The position numbers were made by a program, and so were the translations under genes. Below are positions 39,004 through 50,900 of a DNA stretch of 64,000 nucleotides, piece after piece. This DNA comes from Lingula anatina (Eukaryota > Brachiopoda > Lingulata > Lingulida > Lingulidae). Within the stretch, counting starts at the first letter, position 1; the number at the start of each line of letters is the position of its first letter. The notes beneath the pieces are model-generated. The model saw nothing but the letters and a program-made list of their open reading frames with translations. It was not told the DNA's origin and searched no databases. Where the stretch lies: assembly GCF_001039355.2 (NCBI RefSeq), contig NW_019774081.1:394086-458085 (forward strand), written 5' to 3'.

Positions 39004-41919
39004 GTGGAGATCAATTTTTGAAAATGTTGAAACTTAGTGTATTGCAAGTGAATCATCAGGAGACAATGAAAGTTATATTTGATTGGACCAAATGTGAAAC
39101 CGATCAACATTTCTTCTTGACAGTGACTGAATTGCAAAGTGGTAAAAGATATATTCACAAACTTTCAAAGGATCAGTATAGGCATTCAATGTTGTTCCCA
39201 CTTGGAAACTATTATGAGGCTTTTATTTCAACCTGCAAAAATGAAAGAAGAGAAAAAAAGTAACATATCTAAATTTGGAAGTGAAAGACCACAGGTAATT
39301 TCATTTTTTCTCATGCACAATCTGTCTGCTACAGGGATGCAATAAATAGCAGACACACCCAACACTTAACAAATAGCCCATGTTCCTTAGCAGGCCCGTA
39401 GCCAGGGGGGTTCTGAGGGTTCGAAAGAACCACCCTTTTTGCTGGGAAAAGGTCCACTCTGGGTAAAATTTGACCTATTTATGGTAAAAGGTCCAATTTT
39501 CAGAAAACCAACCCCCCCCCCCTGAAATTGCTGGCTACAGGCCTGCTTAGCCTTCAAAGTTACATATGAAGCAAGCATGGATTCCCTATGACACATGCTG
39601 CCATCAGCATAAAACATTTTTAAAGTCAATTGGATCATTTCATTGTGTTTTAAAACCCAAATGAGATTGGTCAAAGATGAAAAAAGGCAGTTCATTTGGC
39701 AAACTGGTGACAGAGATAACTGCAATTGATTAAGATATGTTAATTATGTGTACAAAATCATGGGTAGCTGGAGCGGCCATTCGTGGGAAGGATCTGGTTG
39801 CCTAACCTAGCAGTCTACTACTAGCCCCAGGTTAGCGGGCTACCACTAGTGTCGGGCCCTGTCAAATGATCCATCAGTCATAAATTTCTGGTCATAAACT
39901 TGACCTATTTATTTATCCTTCCAGTTCATAAAAGTCTACCAAATGACCTAATAATGTGTGGCACATAATACAATTACTGCTATCTTTGCAATAGAATAAA
40001 TATTCAAATTAGACTAAAGGAAAAAGAGGATTATATACTGCACAGAAAGACTGCTGAAAAGACCTGTTCAAATACTGTTTTTGGCCCCGTCAATTATTCC
40101 AGATTTGGGTAAATAATTTGTCAAGTTGGCCTCACCCAAAGTCTATAATTGTATAATATTTCTATAAGTTATGCCATTCAAAACATATGATGGCATTTTA
40201 TTTGGTAGGGTTAAGTGCCAAAGTTTTGACTTCACATGTTACTTTAACCATGGGTTAAGAGATAAAATATTTCCAGTCATTTTCCAAGCACATCAATTTT
40301 GGGTAGATATGGAAAAATCAGTTTCTCAAATTTCTCCTTTATATGAGCAACCACAAACACAGTTTTACCACTGATTTAATTACCCAATTTAGTGCTCCAA
40401 AATACTGCCAATGATTTTTCTTAAGGGCCTTAGTTCAGATTTCATCATTGATAAAGCAAAATGATGCCTTTGCTTAATGAAAACCTGTAATTAGAGGCTC
40501 ATAACTCCATAACAAAAACATTTGAACCAAAATAATGGGACAGGATTGTAGCCTATACACTCGTGGTCAACTTTGGCAATTTTCTTGAGAAAATCTTGTT
40601 CAGGGATGAAGTTGCGCCCTTTACCGCTTATTAACTAACCTAAATATATCCAAAATCACCCAAAAAGCAAGCAAAAGGATTTATTTTCTACAGCACCTGA
40701 AGCGTGCAGGCCTTACAACTTATGACCTTGTAACTTATTACCAGACGGTCATAAGGCCAGTTTTAGATGTGCTACCCCTGTCTGACACTTTGGGTTAATC
40801 AATGAATTGACTGCCCTAGTAGAAAAGTCTCAAGAAAGAGCTCTGAAGATCTTGAATATGACGCTGCTTGTGAACATAGTAAACTTGAACTGCTGGGTGA
40901 AAGATGGCTCAATGAATGTAGAAAATTGTTTATTAGGATATCAAATGAACAGGATCATAGATTACATTATCTTTTGCAACCAAAACAAAATGTCAAATAT
41001 TCATTAAGGGAACAGGAGACATTCAAAAGACCTAAAATTAAAACCAAACGATCAATGAGTGACTTTTTAACAAGTGTGATAAACAAGTTTCAAAATTAAC
41101 TGATAAATTTTTATCTCTTTTTTTAACCTTGTATTTAGTTATTATGTTTTAAATTTGTTTACATAAGTCTTTTAATATTCCTTTATTCTTACTCACTAGT
41201 GGTTTTGAGTTGCCTATGCTTATACAAATCAATGTGAAACATGAACTCCAATATTTTATATTTTCAAGGGAGTTTTTATTTTAAATCAGCACCAAGGTAG
41301 ATGCATTATTGTCAATAATTAGATGCAGGAAACACCTTATTTTCAATGTCTTGATGATAATAAACCCTTACAGTACCCTTAAACTGTAGAAGTAACTAAT
41401 TTGTCAGACGACACTATTATATGCATCTCAAAAAAATTGTTCTCATTTTAAAGCAGGTAAACCACGAAGCCCACAGGCATCTGCCATAAAAACATCCATA
41501 TCAGAATCATTCTACATTTTAACAAAAAAAAAGCAAAAAAGATGTTTTATCATTACTTTCAGTCAGTGCTTAAACAACCACTTCACCAACTTGGGGTACT
41601 AGAAAAAGGTGCCAGCCATGTTCACTTGAAAATTCTAAGCTCAGATCCTGAACCCTCAGACAGCTTGTTTCATCTCACCCTGGTCACTACTAGCAAACCT
41701 TACATTGGTGAGAGTCTTCATGTTTATGGCGATGACAAAATCATAAAATTCAAGCTGAAGCCTGGACAAGAATACAAACTTACAGGCTATGCAATGGATT
41801 GCAAAGAATATCTTGGTGCATTTCATTTCCGTGCAGGTAAGATAATTATGTATGCAAACAAATGTCCCACTAAAGATAGGCATATTAATTTTTCTTATTC
41901 ATTTTTTTATCTTTTTTAC

Positions 41920-41952
<33 letters not shown>

Positions 41953-43097
41953 TGTGTGTGTGTGTGTGTGTTTTATCTCAATAAGGACAATGCAAAAACA
42001 TTGTCTTTAAGATATAATATCAAAAAATTTTTTTTATAAACAAGCATTCATTACTTAAAAGCATTCAAAACTGCTCAAAAAGTGCAAGTCATGAATGTTA
42101 ATATTTACTATGCTAAATAGCCTTTAAAATATATTTTTAACATGCTTAAAATTGAGTAAAACAGTATTAGTTTGATGTGTTTTCAAACAGATTTTTTTCT
42201 AAAATGTGTGTCTTTACTGGGACCTTTCTTTTAATATATAATAATCAAAAGGCATTAATTCATCTTTTTCTCATGTAGCATGATCAATAGAGACTATTCA
42301 CTTAGTAAATTTGGTCATGATTTTTTGCCTCAAAAGTTATGAATCATCTGTCTTTATTATAAGGTTAAAGCTGGTAAATAATAGTTATTGCATGTTGACT
42401 GTAACAGCCAATCTGTAACCATGCTTTAAATGTTCTCTCTGCAGAGTTAAGTAAATTGGAACTGAAGGAACTGCTGCAAAGGGCAACGCATTTTACAAAG
42501 GATCGTGGTGGTCAACTGATTCAATGTAGCTACTTGTATCGAAATAAAACTGTCGAATATTTTAATGACATATTTAAAACAGATGGAATAATGAAGGTAT
42601 ACAAAAAAGACTATAATGGAGACCAAGGATCACCAATTAATGGAAAACTTGATGGAGTGTTCTTTGCCTGTAAACCCGACCTGCAGACAGGACTTCCTCC
42701 TCTCGGATCATTTTTTGGTCCAAGGAGAGTGAATATCCCAGCATCGGAGCTGTTTGTGGCAGGCACAAATCTTTATTTTACTGACTTTTACTGCCATAGG
42801 AAAGCACATTATGTAACCCTTGTGCTCACTTTAGCTGGATCAAGGGCAGACCAATTTTGCAGGGAGAGACTTCTTACACTTGATCCCTACAATAACATAT
42901 TTTTCGTGAAACCCAAAGGAGAACATACAGGATGTGTCTATACTTCAAGAAATATTTGGGTTGAAATCTTTTACACAGAAAATATAAACCTTTGGCCTTA
43001 TCTGTTTCAAGGTCTAATAGTTAATGTGCCTAGTACAGGTACTTCCAGACCAGAAGGAATTCCTAAGAACCCAAACTGTCAGATTTGTAATTTGTGA
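39004..43097 (+). CDS. Phytanoyl-CoA hydroxylase-interacting protein-like (PHYHIP family)
   Basis: PHYHIP proteins bind phytanoyl-CoA hydroxylase and DYRK1A in vertebrates; their molecular role is poorly known. Exons: 39004-39294, 41563-41836, 42445-43097. The first two encode fibronectin-III-like beta segments (MLKLSVLQVN..., then YIGESLHVYGDDKIIKFKL...YKLTGYAMDCKEYL). The third encodes the PHYHIP C-terminal domain: GSPINGKLDGVFFACK, TNLYFTDFYC, HYVTLVLTLAGSRADQFCRERL, and an ending NPNCQICNL close to the vertebrate DPSCKTCNI. Exons 2 and 3 join in phase. Exon 1 joins exon 2 only if one A is removed from the A7 run at 39253-39259, so there is a frameshift, a base error or an unseen small exon. 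ATG 39022 may be the start; an upstream exon is also possible because 39003 is a good acceptor. AATAAA at 43152-43157. Confidence 0.8.
39391..39545. mobile_element. 155-bp MITE with 15-bp TIRs and CTTAG duplication
   Basis: Ends CAGGCCCGTAGCCAG and, inverted, CAGGCCTGTAGCCAG differ at one base. The sequence CTTAG directly flanks both sides, a clear 5-bp target-site duplication. Internal G-run and C-run are also inverted, giving a long foldback. Non-coding, in the PHYHIP-like intron 1. Confidence 0.88.
40694..41099 (+). mobile_element. LINE reverse-transcriptase ORF 3' tail (decayed)
   Basis: The pieces LKRAGLTTYDLVTYYQTVIR, LVEKSQERALKIL, LLGERWLNECRKLF and DHRLHYLLQ read in different frames with stops between them. 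They match, in order, the C-terminal end of CR1/Jockey-type LINE ORF2 proteins. The last frame ends at a TAA (41097-41099). The element is 5'-truncated and sits in the PHYHIP-like intron 1. Confidence 0.8.
41920..41971. repeat. (GT)n microsatellite
   Basis: About 25 GT units with one interruption, shortly after PHYHIP-like exon 2. An open frame running through it from exon 2 is not used because a good donor lies at 41837. Confidence 0.95.
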
Positions 43098-43699
43098 AAC
43101 AATTTTACATGTTACCTGTACAGAAGCAAAAAATGCATGGATTTGCAGGGAAATAAAATGTTTTAGAGCCTTATTATGTCCTTTCCCTGCCCCCACTTTA
43201 TGGCAATTTAACTGAACACTTCTGAAGTACTGGTATCAGACATAGATCTATATGCTGTAAAATGAATTCCCAAAACCTTGTTAAATAACTAAGATTTAAT
43301 CTTTATTTACCAATCATACCCTAAAGAAACATTTTCTACGTTCAAAATTTCTGATTAAATAAAAATTCTATTTTGAAAATGACTCAGTTTTGGCCTTGTT
43401 GGACTGTTGACCGCTTTTAACTCAGCCACGTTTCAATGTTACTTAACTTTTATTATTTATTATTTATTGGATGTTTAAGAGCTCTCCTTCAGCAACATAA
43501 TGATATATAAATCAATGTCATATCTTAATCAAATCCTATACTAATAATGATTTCCTTCCCCTACCTCCATTTTTGGCAATTGAACCCCCCCCCCTCAACC
43601 TTTATTGTATCATTCATTTTGATAAATCTTCCAAAATTTAAAATTAAGTCTCAGTAGACCATAAAACATTTGCTATATAAATGGAATTTGCACAACTTA

Positions 43700-45185
43700 C
43701 TCCAAATATATACTGTGGGCTCTTATCCTCTAATGGAACAAACTTTATTGGCATATTTTCCTGAAATTTTCTTAAATTTGACCTCATTTGACCTTTGACC
43801 CCATTTTACTCCATAATGGTTTAGTATTACATAATTTTTATTACTTATGTGTTTAGAGGAACTCCTTAGCTATGCAATGATATTTAAATCATTGTTATAT
43901 CTTACTTAAATTTCAGTTATGATTGATTTTCTTCCCCTACCCCCACTGATCTGAAAGTTAACGGATACTCCCATATGCTAATCATATCCATCATAATTAT
44001 CACAAACTGTAAAATTAAGTTACAAATGACCATTAAGCATTGTCATATAGATAGAATTTACCAAAAATACACTAAAAAGTATATATTTAGAGCTCACATT
44101 TCTATATAAAATATTACTTTATTTTTCTGAAATTTTCTCAAATTTGACCTTATTTGAACTTTGACCCCCTTTTACTTTGAGATAGTTCAGTATTACATAA
44201 TTTTTTATTACTTCTATGTTTAGAACATTCCTTAAGCTATGCAATGATATACAAAACATTGTTATATATTACTTAAATTTCAGGTTATGGGTGATTTTCT
44301 TCCCCTATCCCCATTGATCTGATATTGAACTGATAGTATCCGTACCCATATGTTCATCATATCTATCATAATTTCCACAAACTGTAAAATTATGTCTCAA
44401 TAGATCATAAAACATTTGCTATATAAATGGGATTTGCACAACTTACTCCAAATATATACTGTGGGCTCTAATCCTCTAAATCAGTAAACTATATTGGCTT
44501 ATTTTCCTGAAAATTTCTCAAATTTGACCTTATTTGACCTTTGACCCCATTTACTCCATTATGGTTTAGCATTACATAATTTTTATTACTTATGTTTTTA
44601 GAACAAGGCTTTAGCTATGCAATGATATATAAATCATTGTTATATCTTACTTAAATTTCAAGTTATGTGTGATTTTCTTCCCCTACCCCCACTGATCTGA
44701 AATTTAACTAATACTCCCATACGCTAATCATTTTCATCATAATTCTCACAAACTGTAAAACTAAGTCACAAATGACCATTAAACATTTGTAATATAGATG
44801 GGATTTATCAAATATACCCTTAAAAGTATGTTGTTGGCTCACATTCTCTATNTTTCATCATAATTCTCACAAACTGTAAAACTAAGTCACAAATGACCAT
44901 TAAACATTTGTAATATAGATGGGATTTATCAAATATACCCTTAAAAGTATGTTGTTGGCTCACATTCTCTATACAGATAAACTTTATTGCTTTATTTTTC
45001 TGAAAATTTCTCAAATTTGACCTCATTTGACCTTTGACACCATTTTACTTAGACATGGTTCAGTATTACATAACTTTTATTACTTGTATTTTTAGAGCAA
45101 CCCTTTACCTACATAATGATATATAAACCATTCTTATATCTTATTTAAAATGCAAATTATAGATAATTTTCTTCCCCTACCCCCA
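43700..45185. repeat. Tandem array A, period about 370 bp, carrying DR1 motifs
   Basis: Four diverged units share CTCAAATTTGACC[TC]TATTTG, GTATTACATAATTTTTATTAC, GCAATGATAT and CTTCCCCTACCCCC. The TGACCTTTGACC core occurs at 43789-43800 and 44535-44546, in altered form at 44155-44166 and 45028-45039. Spacings are 366, 380 and, after subtracting the 121-bp assembly duplication, 372 bp. No coding content. Confidence 0.88.
44732..44972. other. Assembly artefact: 120-bp exact duplicate around a single N
   Basis: Bases 44732-44851 and 44853-44972 are identical and separated only by the N at 44852. This is what results when two overlapping contig ends are placed side by side instead of merged. Confidence 0.92.
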
Positions 45186-45689
45186 TTATTTCAAATGCGG
45201 TTATTTGAGCCACAGGGTGTTACATATCATTAAATTAAAACCCCATGGGACATTTTTTCACTCTGGGAACATCTAAAAATCAAAAATTAAGACATCAAGG
45301 GTTAAGAAAATATAGGTATCCACTGTTTTTCACGGGGTTGCACGTGAACCCCTCCTTCCCACCAGACTATATTGGTTGAAATAATAAAATGTTGTGGCCA
45401 CTAAGCAGTGATTATGTACAATTAGAACCAAAACAAACTAGAGGATCAGAGAGGCGATACCGCCTCCTGTTATAGTACCACCAACTGGAGTAAACGCCAC
45501 CACCACCACCACCATCAGTGTTGAGCTTGACAAGCTCTATAAATTGCAATAAACAAGAGTTCTCAAAATATGCAAAAAGAAGTGAAAAAACAGCAAAACT
45601 GTAAAAATAGTCTGATCAAGCTTATTTTCGAATTAACCTGTATTTTTGTAATATTGATCACTCCTGTGATTTTCAAGACAGTAGACATA

Positions 45690-46445
45690 TGGGTTTTCCT
45701 TGAAATGTATTATCAGTGTTGCATATATGTTGAATAAAAAGAAAACCCAAGAGAAACACAGGGCATATCTCTGCCAGATTTGAAGATATGAGGTTCAGAA
45801 AATATGCTAAGTGCAGTTCATGGTGAAAAAGTAGGTCAAAGGTCAAATTCAAGGTCACAGTAAGATTGCCAAAATGTGACTTCTTATTCAAGTTAAATAG
45901 TAACTATGCTCATATCTCTGCCAGTTTTCGAGATATAAGGGCTAGAACATTTGCAAAGTTCAGTTCATGGTGAATAGTAGGTCAAAGGTCAATTTCAAAG
46001 TCACCGTTAGATTGGCATTATATGTCTTCCTATTCGAGTTCAATAATAACTATGGGCATTTCTTTGTCAGTTTTGGAGTTATAAGAGCTAAAATATTCAA
46101 GGTCACAGTAAGATTGCCAGTATAAGACTTTATATTCAAGTTCAACAGTAACTATGGGCGTATCTTTGCCAGTTTTTGAGATATAAAGGATAGAAAATTT
46201 GCAAAGTTCAGTTCATGGTAAAGGTCAATTTCAAGATCACAGCTAGATAGCCAGTATATAACTTCCTCTTCAAGTTCAATAATAAATATGGGCGGATTCC
46301 TGCCAGTTTTCGAGATATAAGAGACAGGAAATTTGCAAAGTTCAGTTTATGATGAAAAGTAGGTCAAAGGTCATTTTCAAGGTCACAATAAAACTGCCAG
46401 TATATGACTTCCTATTCAAGTTCAATAGTAATTATGGACGTATCT
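45690..46445. repeat. Tandem array B, period about 105-147 bp, carrying AGGTCA motifs
   Basis: About five units share TCAAGTTCAATAGTAACTAT, ATCTCTGCCAGTTTT, GAGATATAAG, TTTGCAAAGTTCAGTTCATG and AGGTCAAAGGTCA. Perfect DR1 sites lie at 45833-45845, 45979-45991 and 46361-46373. Single AGGTCA half-sites lie at 45852, 46100, 46222 and 46380. The sequence is unrelated to array A apart from this core. Confidence 0.88.
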
Positions 46446-46791
46446 CTGCTAATTTTGGAGCATTTCACATCTTATTTTCACCACTAAGTCTTGCAACGTT
46501 GTACTTTTTGATATAGCGCAAGTCCTATCAGTATTGAAAACAAAAAAATAGACACCACTACCAGTATTGGCCTTGACAAGCTCACAAAATGCAACAAACA
46601 AGAGGTCTCTAGCATTTATGGTTCCAGAATAAGAGAGCCGTGAAAATGCACCGATTGACCCCAAACTCCCAAAGATGAAAGGAGTCCCTAATTGTAACCC
46701 CTTACTGTGACATGAGAGCTTAGGTCTGTGTAGTTTCTGAAAATTGGCACAAACAAATATTTTTTTGCAGAAAATTCCCATTTTTATGTAC

Positions 46792-47022
46792 NNNNNNNNN
46801 NNNNNNNNNNNNNNNNNNNNNNNNNNNNNNNNNNNNNNNNNNNNNNNNNNNNNNNNNNNNNNNNNNNNNNNNNNNNNNNNNNNNNNNNNNNNNNNNNNNN
46901 NNNNNNNNNNNNNNNNNNNNNNNNNNNNNNNNNNNNNNNNNNNNNNNNNNNNNNNNNNNNNNNNNNNNNNNNNNNNNNNNNNNNNNNNNNNNNNNNNNNN
47001 NNNNNNNNNNNNNNNNNNNNNN
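46792..47022. other. Assembly gap, 231 N
   Basis: Run of N just upstream of the channel exon at 47234. True gap size is unknown. Confidence 1.
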
Positions 47023-47233
47023 AGACTAGGGTGGAGTGGTCGGAGCTCCTCTTTTGCATTCATTCTCGCCTCTGCAGTCTCGAAACTCAAACTGACTCTT
47101 GGCCACTTGAAAGACAAGACGCATTTGATTTTTTTTCATTGTATTACATCCCGATGCGTAACGTGCGAATGCAGCAATGCAGTAACGATTATATTTCATT
47201 AAAGAGATCAACATTTTGTTTTTTTTTTTTCAG

Positions 47234-47992
47234 ATACAGTTATGTAAACTACGTTCACACAATCCTGGGCGAGTTATGAGCATTAAAACCCCCTCTAGGC
47301 GTTCTTCGATGCGTTCGTCCGGCAACAGTTTTAAGACGACCAGTTGCAACAGTCTACACACCATTCCAAATTCTGATGCGCATGCGTGCTCCACCAGCCA
47401 ATCAGAGGAGCAGCATATCGGAGGATCAGGAGCTCAAAAGACATTAGACAGGCGATATAGCAAGAAAGATGCTCAGTCTCCAAATTCAGATTCAGAAGAG
47501 GACGAGTCTGGGGAGGCTGTTTGGATTTTACGATCAGAACTAGAGGAATATGAAAAGAAACTGGAAGAGAAACGCGTAAGAAGACAAATGAGGAAACAGC
47601 GTCGATTGAGACAGCAGCAACAGCCAAATCAACGATCGTCCATGTATTTGAAACCATCGAGCGCTTTGAGTGACATAAACGATAATACAGGCTCCGTTGA
47701 GGAGCCGCCTTCAGAAGAACACATCGTCGAAAATATCATCTCTTCTTCTGAGATGCGGTTTATGTACAAAAAGGCGTTCGGTCGACTGATGCGAAAAGAA
47801 ATAGTCGTCGAGTGGCAGTGCATATCCATAGTGTTGGACCGCTTCATGTTTTGGGTTTATTTGGTTGCCACCATAGCTACATATATCGTCATATTTGTGG
47901 TGGTAGTTTACACAAAACCAAACTTACAAGAAAAGATTTCGCAAATACACGAATATCCGAGTTCGAGGTACAGAGATTTTATGGATGGTTGA
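47234..47992 (+). CDS. Nicotinic acetylcholine receptor-like subunit, last exon only
   Basis: Cys-loop receptors are pentameric neurotransmitter-gated channels. The exon follows a strong acceptor (T-run, CAG at 47231-47233) and encodes about 252 residues. It starts with a short post-TM3 segment (LCKLRSHNPGRVMS). A long hydrophilic, Ser- and charge-rich intracellular loop follows, including a basic helix (EEYEKKLEEKRVRRQMRKQ). Then come an MA-type helix (EMRFMYKKAFGRLMRKEIV) and EWQCISIVLDRFMFWVYLVA plus further hydrophobic residues: the TM4 signature E-W-x5-LDR-x2-FW of nicotinic-type subunits. The ligand-binding domain and TM1-TM3 are not visible upstream. They may lie in the gap at 46792-47022, be misassembled, or be lost. 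AATAAA signals at 48294-48299 and 48301-48306. Confidence 0.75.
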   Translation: MQLCKLRSHNPGRVMSIKTPSRRSSMRSSGNSFKTTSCNSLHTIPNSDAHACSTSQSEEQHIGGSGAQKTLDRRYSKKDAQSPNSDSEEDESGEAVWILRSELEEYEKKLEEKRVRRQMRKQRRLRQQQQPNQRSSMYLKPSSALSDINDNTGSVEEPPSEEHIVENIISSSEMRFMYKKAFGRLMRKEIVVEWQCISIVLDRFMFWVYLVATIATYIVIFVVVVYTKPNLQEKISQIHEYPSSRYRDFMDG

Positions 47993-50900
47993 TAAAAGTT
48001 TAATGCGGCATTAAATTTCAGTAAAAACCTTCAACAAAGTTTATTTCCATAAATGGCACTTACTGCTACTTCTTCCAAAAATAACAGACCTATAGTTATA
48101 CATGTAGATCTGTCGGTACATGTACGTATTCATAGATATGAATGTGACATTCCTAAGAAATTAAAGATAATTTAGTTGAAAAATACACTAAGCTAAAAAG
48201 AAGTTGCATATGAATATAGAATTTGATGCAAGTAAAGAATACGCACCTTCATGTCTTCCTATGTACATTATTGTCCTTTGTTTGTTTAACATAAATAAAA
48301 AATAAAACTTCCGTTGAGTTTTTTATATGTTGCTTTAAACTACACGCATACAACTACTAGTACCATAGACCCGTCTTGACAAACACAGCACGGGAGCAGA
48401 CTACTCTCTATCAGAGGCCCTTCCAGCTGTTACAAAATTGGTAGGACTTCGGTCTACCTCGTATCGGCTATGGCAGGGTCTCTGACACAGGTGGGGAGCT
48501 GGCCGGAATAGCCCTTTAGATAAAGGCGTGTCTCCATTTCAGACAAGTCGAGCCAATTTAGACTATCTACTTCCAATAACTTCGTTAACCCTAAAGCAAG
48601 TCATGAGGCACGCAAATATCACCTTAATTACGTTTGGGATTAGATTTGATTTGTATGATGAGCAAATCACAATACTTGCGCTTAGCTAAATTATGTGTCA
48701 ATATAACATAGGGCATTTTGCATAGAATATTTATATACGGGAAGCACTTCTTATTAAACTGATCGTCTGAAGAGTGACTAGAACTTTTGGTTTAAAACTG
48801 TGCTCAACTGAACGGACTACTAAAGAAGCGGATTCAGTCTGGGAGTTGGTCCTATGTACAAAGAGCTCGGCTATCTCAACAAACGCAATTCAACAAATAG
48901 TGTACTGGTATGTGTCTCATGTAATCAAGAATACGCCATGATGAGTGAATACTTATTCATTTCTCTAATTGAATTTGTTGCAAAGAATTATGATATTTTG
49001 CAATACATGATAAAACTACAAACATACATGCGCGCGCACATACATATGCACAATGAACATGAGCATTTCACAATTTATGACTTTGCAATAGACTAATGTT
49101 AAATAGCACAACCCTTACAAACATTATACGACATTGCATAAATATTAGGTTATTTTTCAGATGTACATTATGTTAATGAGGGATAGGATGTATACATATT
49201 TTAATAAAAGTAGACTCTATGACTCTTAAGGGACACTTGTTCATTCCTACAGGTGCGTGTACAAACCAGCTTTATAGATCTCTTATATATCGTATGAAAG
49301 ACAGGTGAATATTGGCTTGAACATAACGGTATTCATAACATGAATTACAAGTGTTGGAAAAACTGCCCTTATTACCGTGTGATTGAATACACCGTAAGGG
49401 GGCAGCACGCACCTGTGGTATGAGGTCATAGCTTTATCTTTTGAGAAGGATCGATACATACATACATATATCACTTTGAAGACAAATAACGTCATTTCTG
49501 CTAAATTTAACTTTCTCTATTAATAGCTCTGCTAATTCTTGTATTTAATTTCATACTTAAAAAATAGGTGTATTTTATAGTCTCCAAAGGGAACGTGGAA
49601 ATGTGTAACAAAGGGTATAGAAAAATAATACTACTCTTCAATGAAAGAACAGTAATTCGTTATACAGACTCCTGAGGAGAAAAACAATGACCCGAAAATC
49701 AATAACTAAAACAGTAACGCTTGTGTTCTGGCAATCCCCAATCTGGCACGCGCACAAGTTCAGGTGACGCAGGTGTGTCGACAACACGGCACTTTATCAT
49801 CATCGCCATACCTGTAAGGACGGAGAGCTCGGTGTGTGCGTTCACCCATAGTACCATACGGACAATACGCAAATAGAGGAGGAGGGGGAATTTACAATAA
49901 TGTCGTTGTATTGGTAAATAACACTCGATAATATATAACGTATTAGAATACATGAATTCTGTGATTTCGAAAACCGCATACTTTTCAAAAGCAAACAAAA
50001 CACTACAAATAAAAAGCCGACACTAGGGTGTTTATTGTCTGCTTTCCAAGTTTATGTCGGCAATCAATTTTAGGAGCTAAAAAAGTTAATCCAGTTGGAG
50101 TTTTCCGGGTCGTTTATGCATGTAACCTTTTTTAATCGTGGCTTTTAAATGATACTACGTTTATCAACCCCACTGAATATAGCTTTATATTTCCACCAAC
50201 TGAAGATAACTTTGTCCTTTTGAAGTACTATTCACCTCGGAAGTCGAGGCATAGACAGTGTACAATACATGTTTTTACCGCTGCTACATCCATCACCGTT
50301 TTACTACTGCGTATCTGAATTGGCTATATGTGCCGACGATCAAGAAAAATTGTGCATTAAAAACGTGGCATTAGAAGGCCGCATCGTATAATGGACACAG
50401 GGCACATGTATTTAGTGTATACGTGTCTGCATATGTATGCGCGTGTATGAGAGCGTGCACAATAGAGGATGCATTGTTTCAATGTCCCTCCAAACACAAC
50501 ATCGCCTGTTAAAGCGTGGATGCATTACAATACCAATTCTGACAGCGCTGGTCCCCCACTCCATGCGAAGATCTATACAGCTATAGCGTGCTCTTATTAA
50601 TATCTTCTTCCATATAATCATACATAAATGTAAAACATAGTATCCATTATGTTTGGAGGTTATTACAGATTCGCCTGGCTTGGGTATCCTGTAATAATAG
50701 TCTTACTTGATTGCAGCATTCAGCATACAATGTGTAATTCATATTACGGATAAAGAAATATTTTGTTTTCTCGAGTTTACAAATGGCAGGCCATAAATGT
50801 AAAGGCTAGCATGACCACGTAATAAAAGAATAGATAAAAAACGGACAGAAGAGCCTTGATTCTAATTGTACTTTACAGCGTTACTTCAGCTTCTTACCCT

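Noticed and set aside
46449..47202. Open frames of 152-222 residues across the second gap
   Set aside because: They exist only because N has no stop codons.
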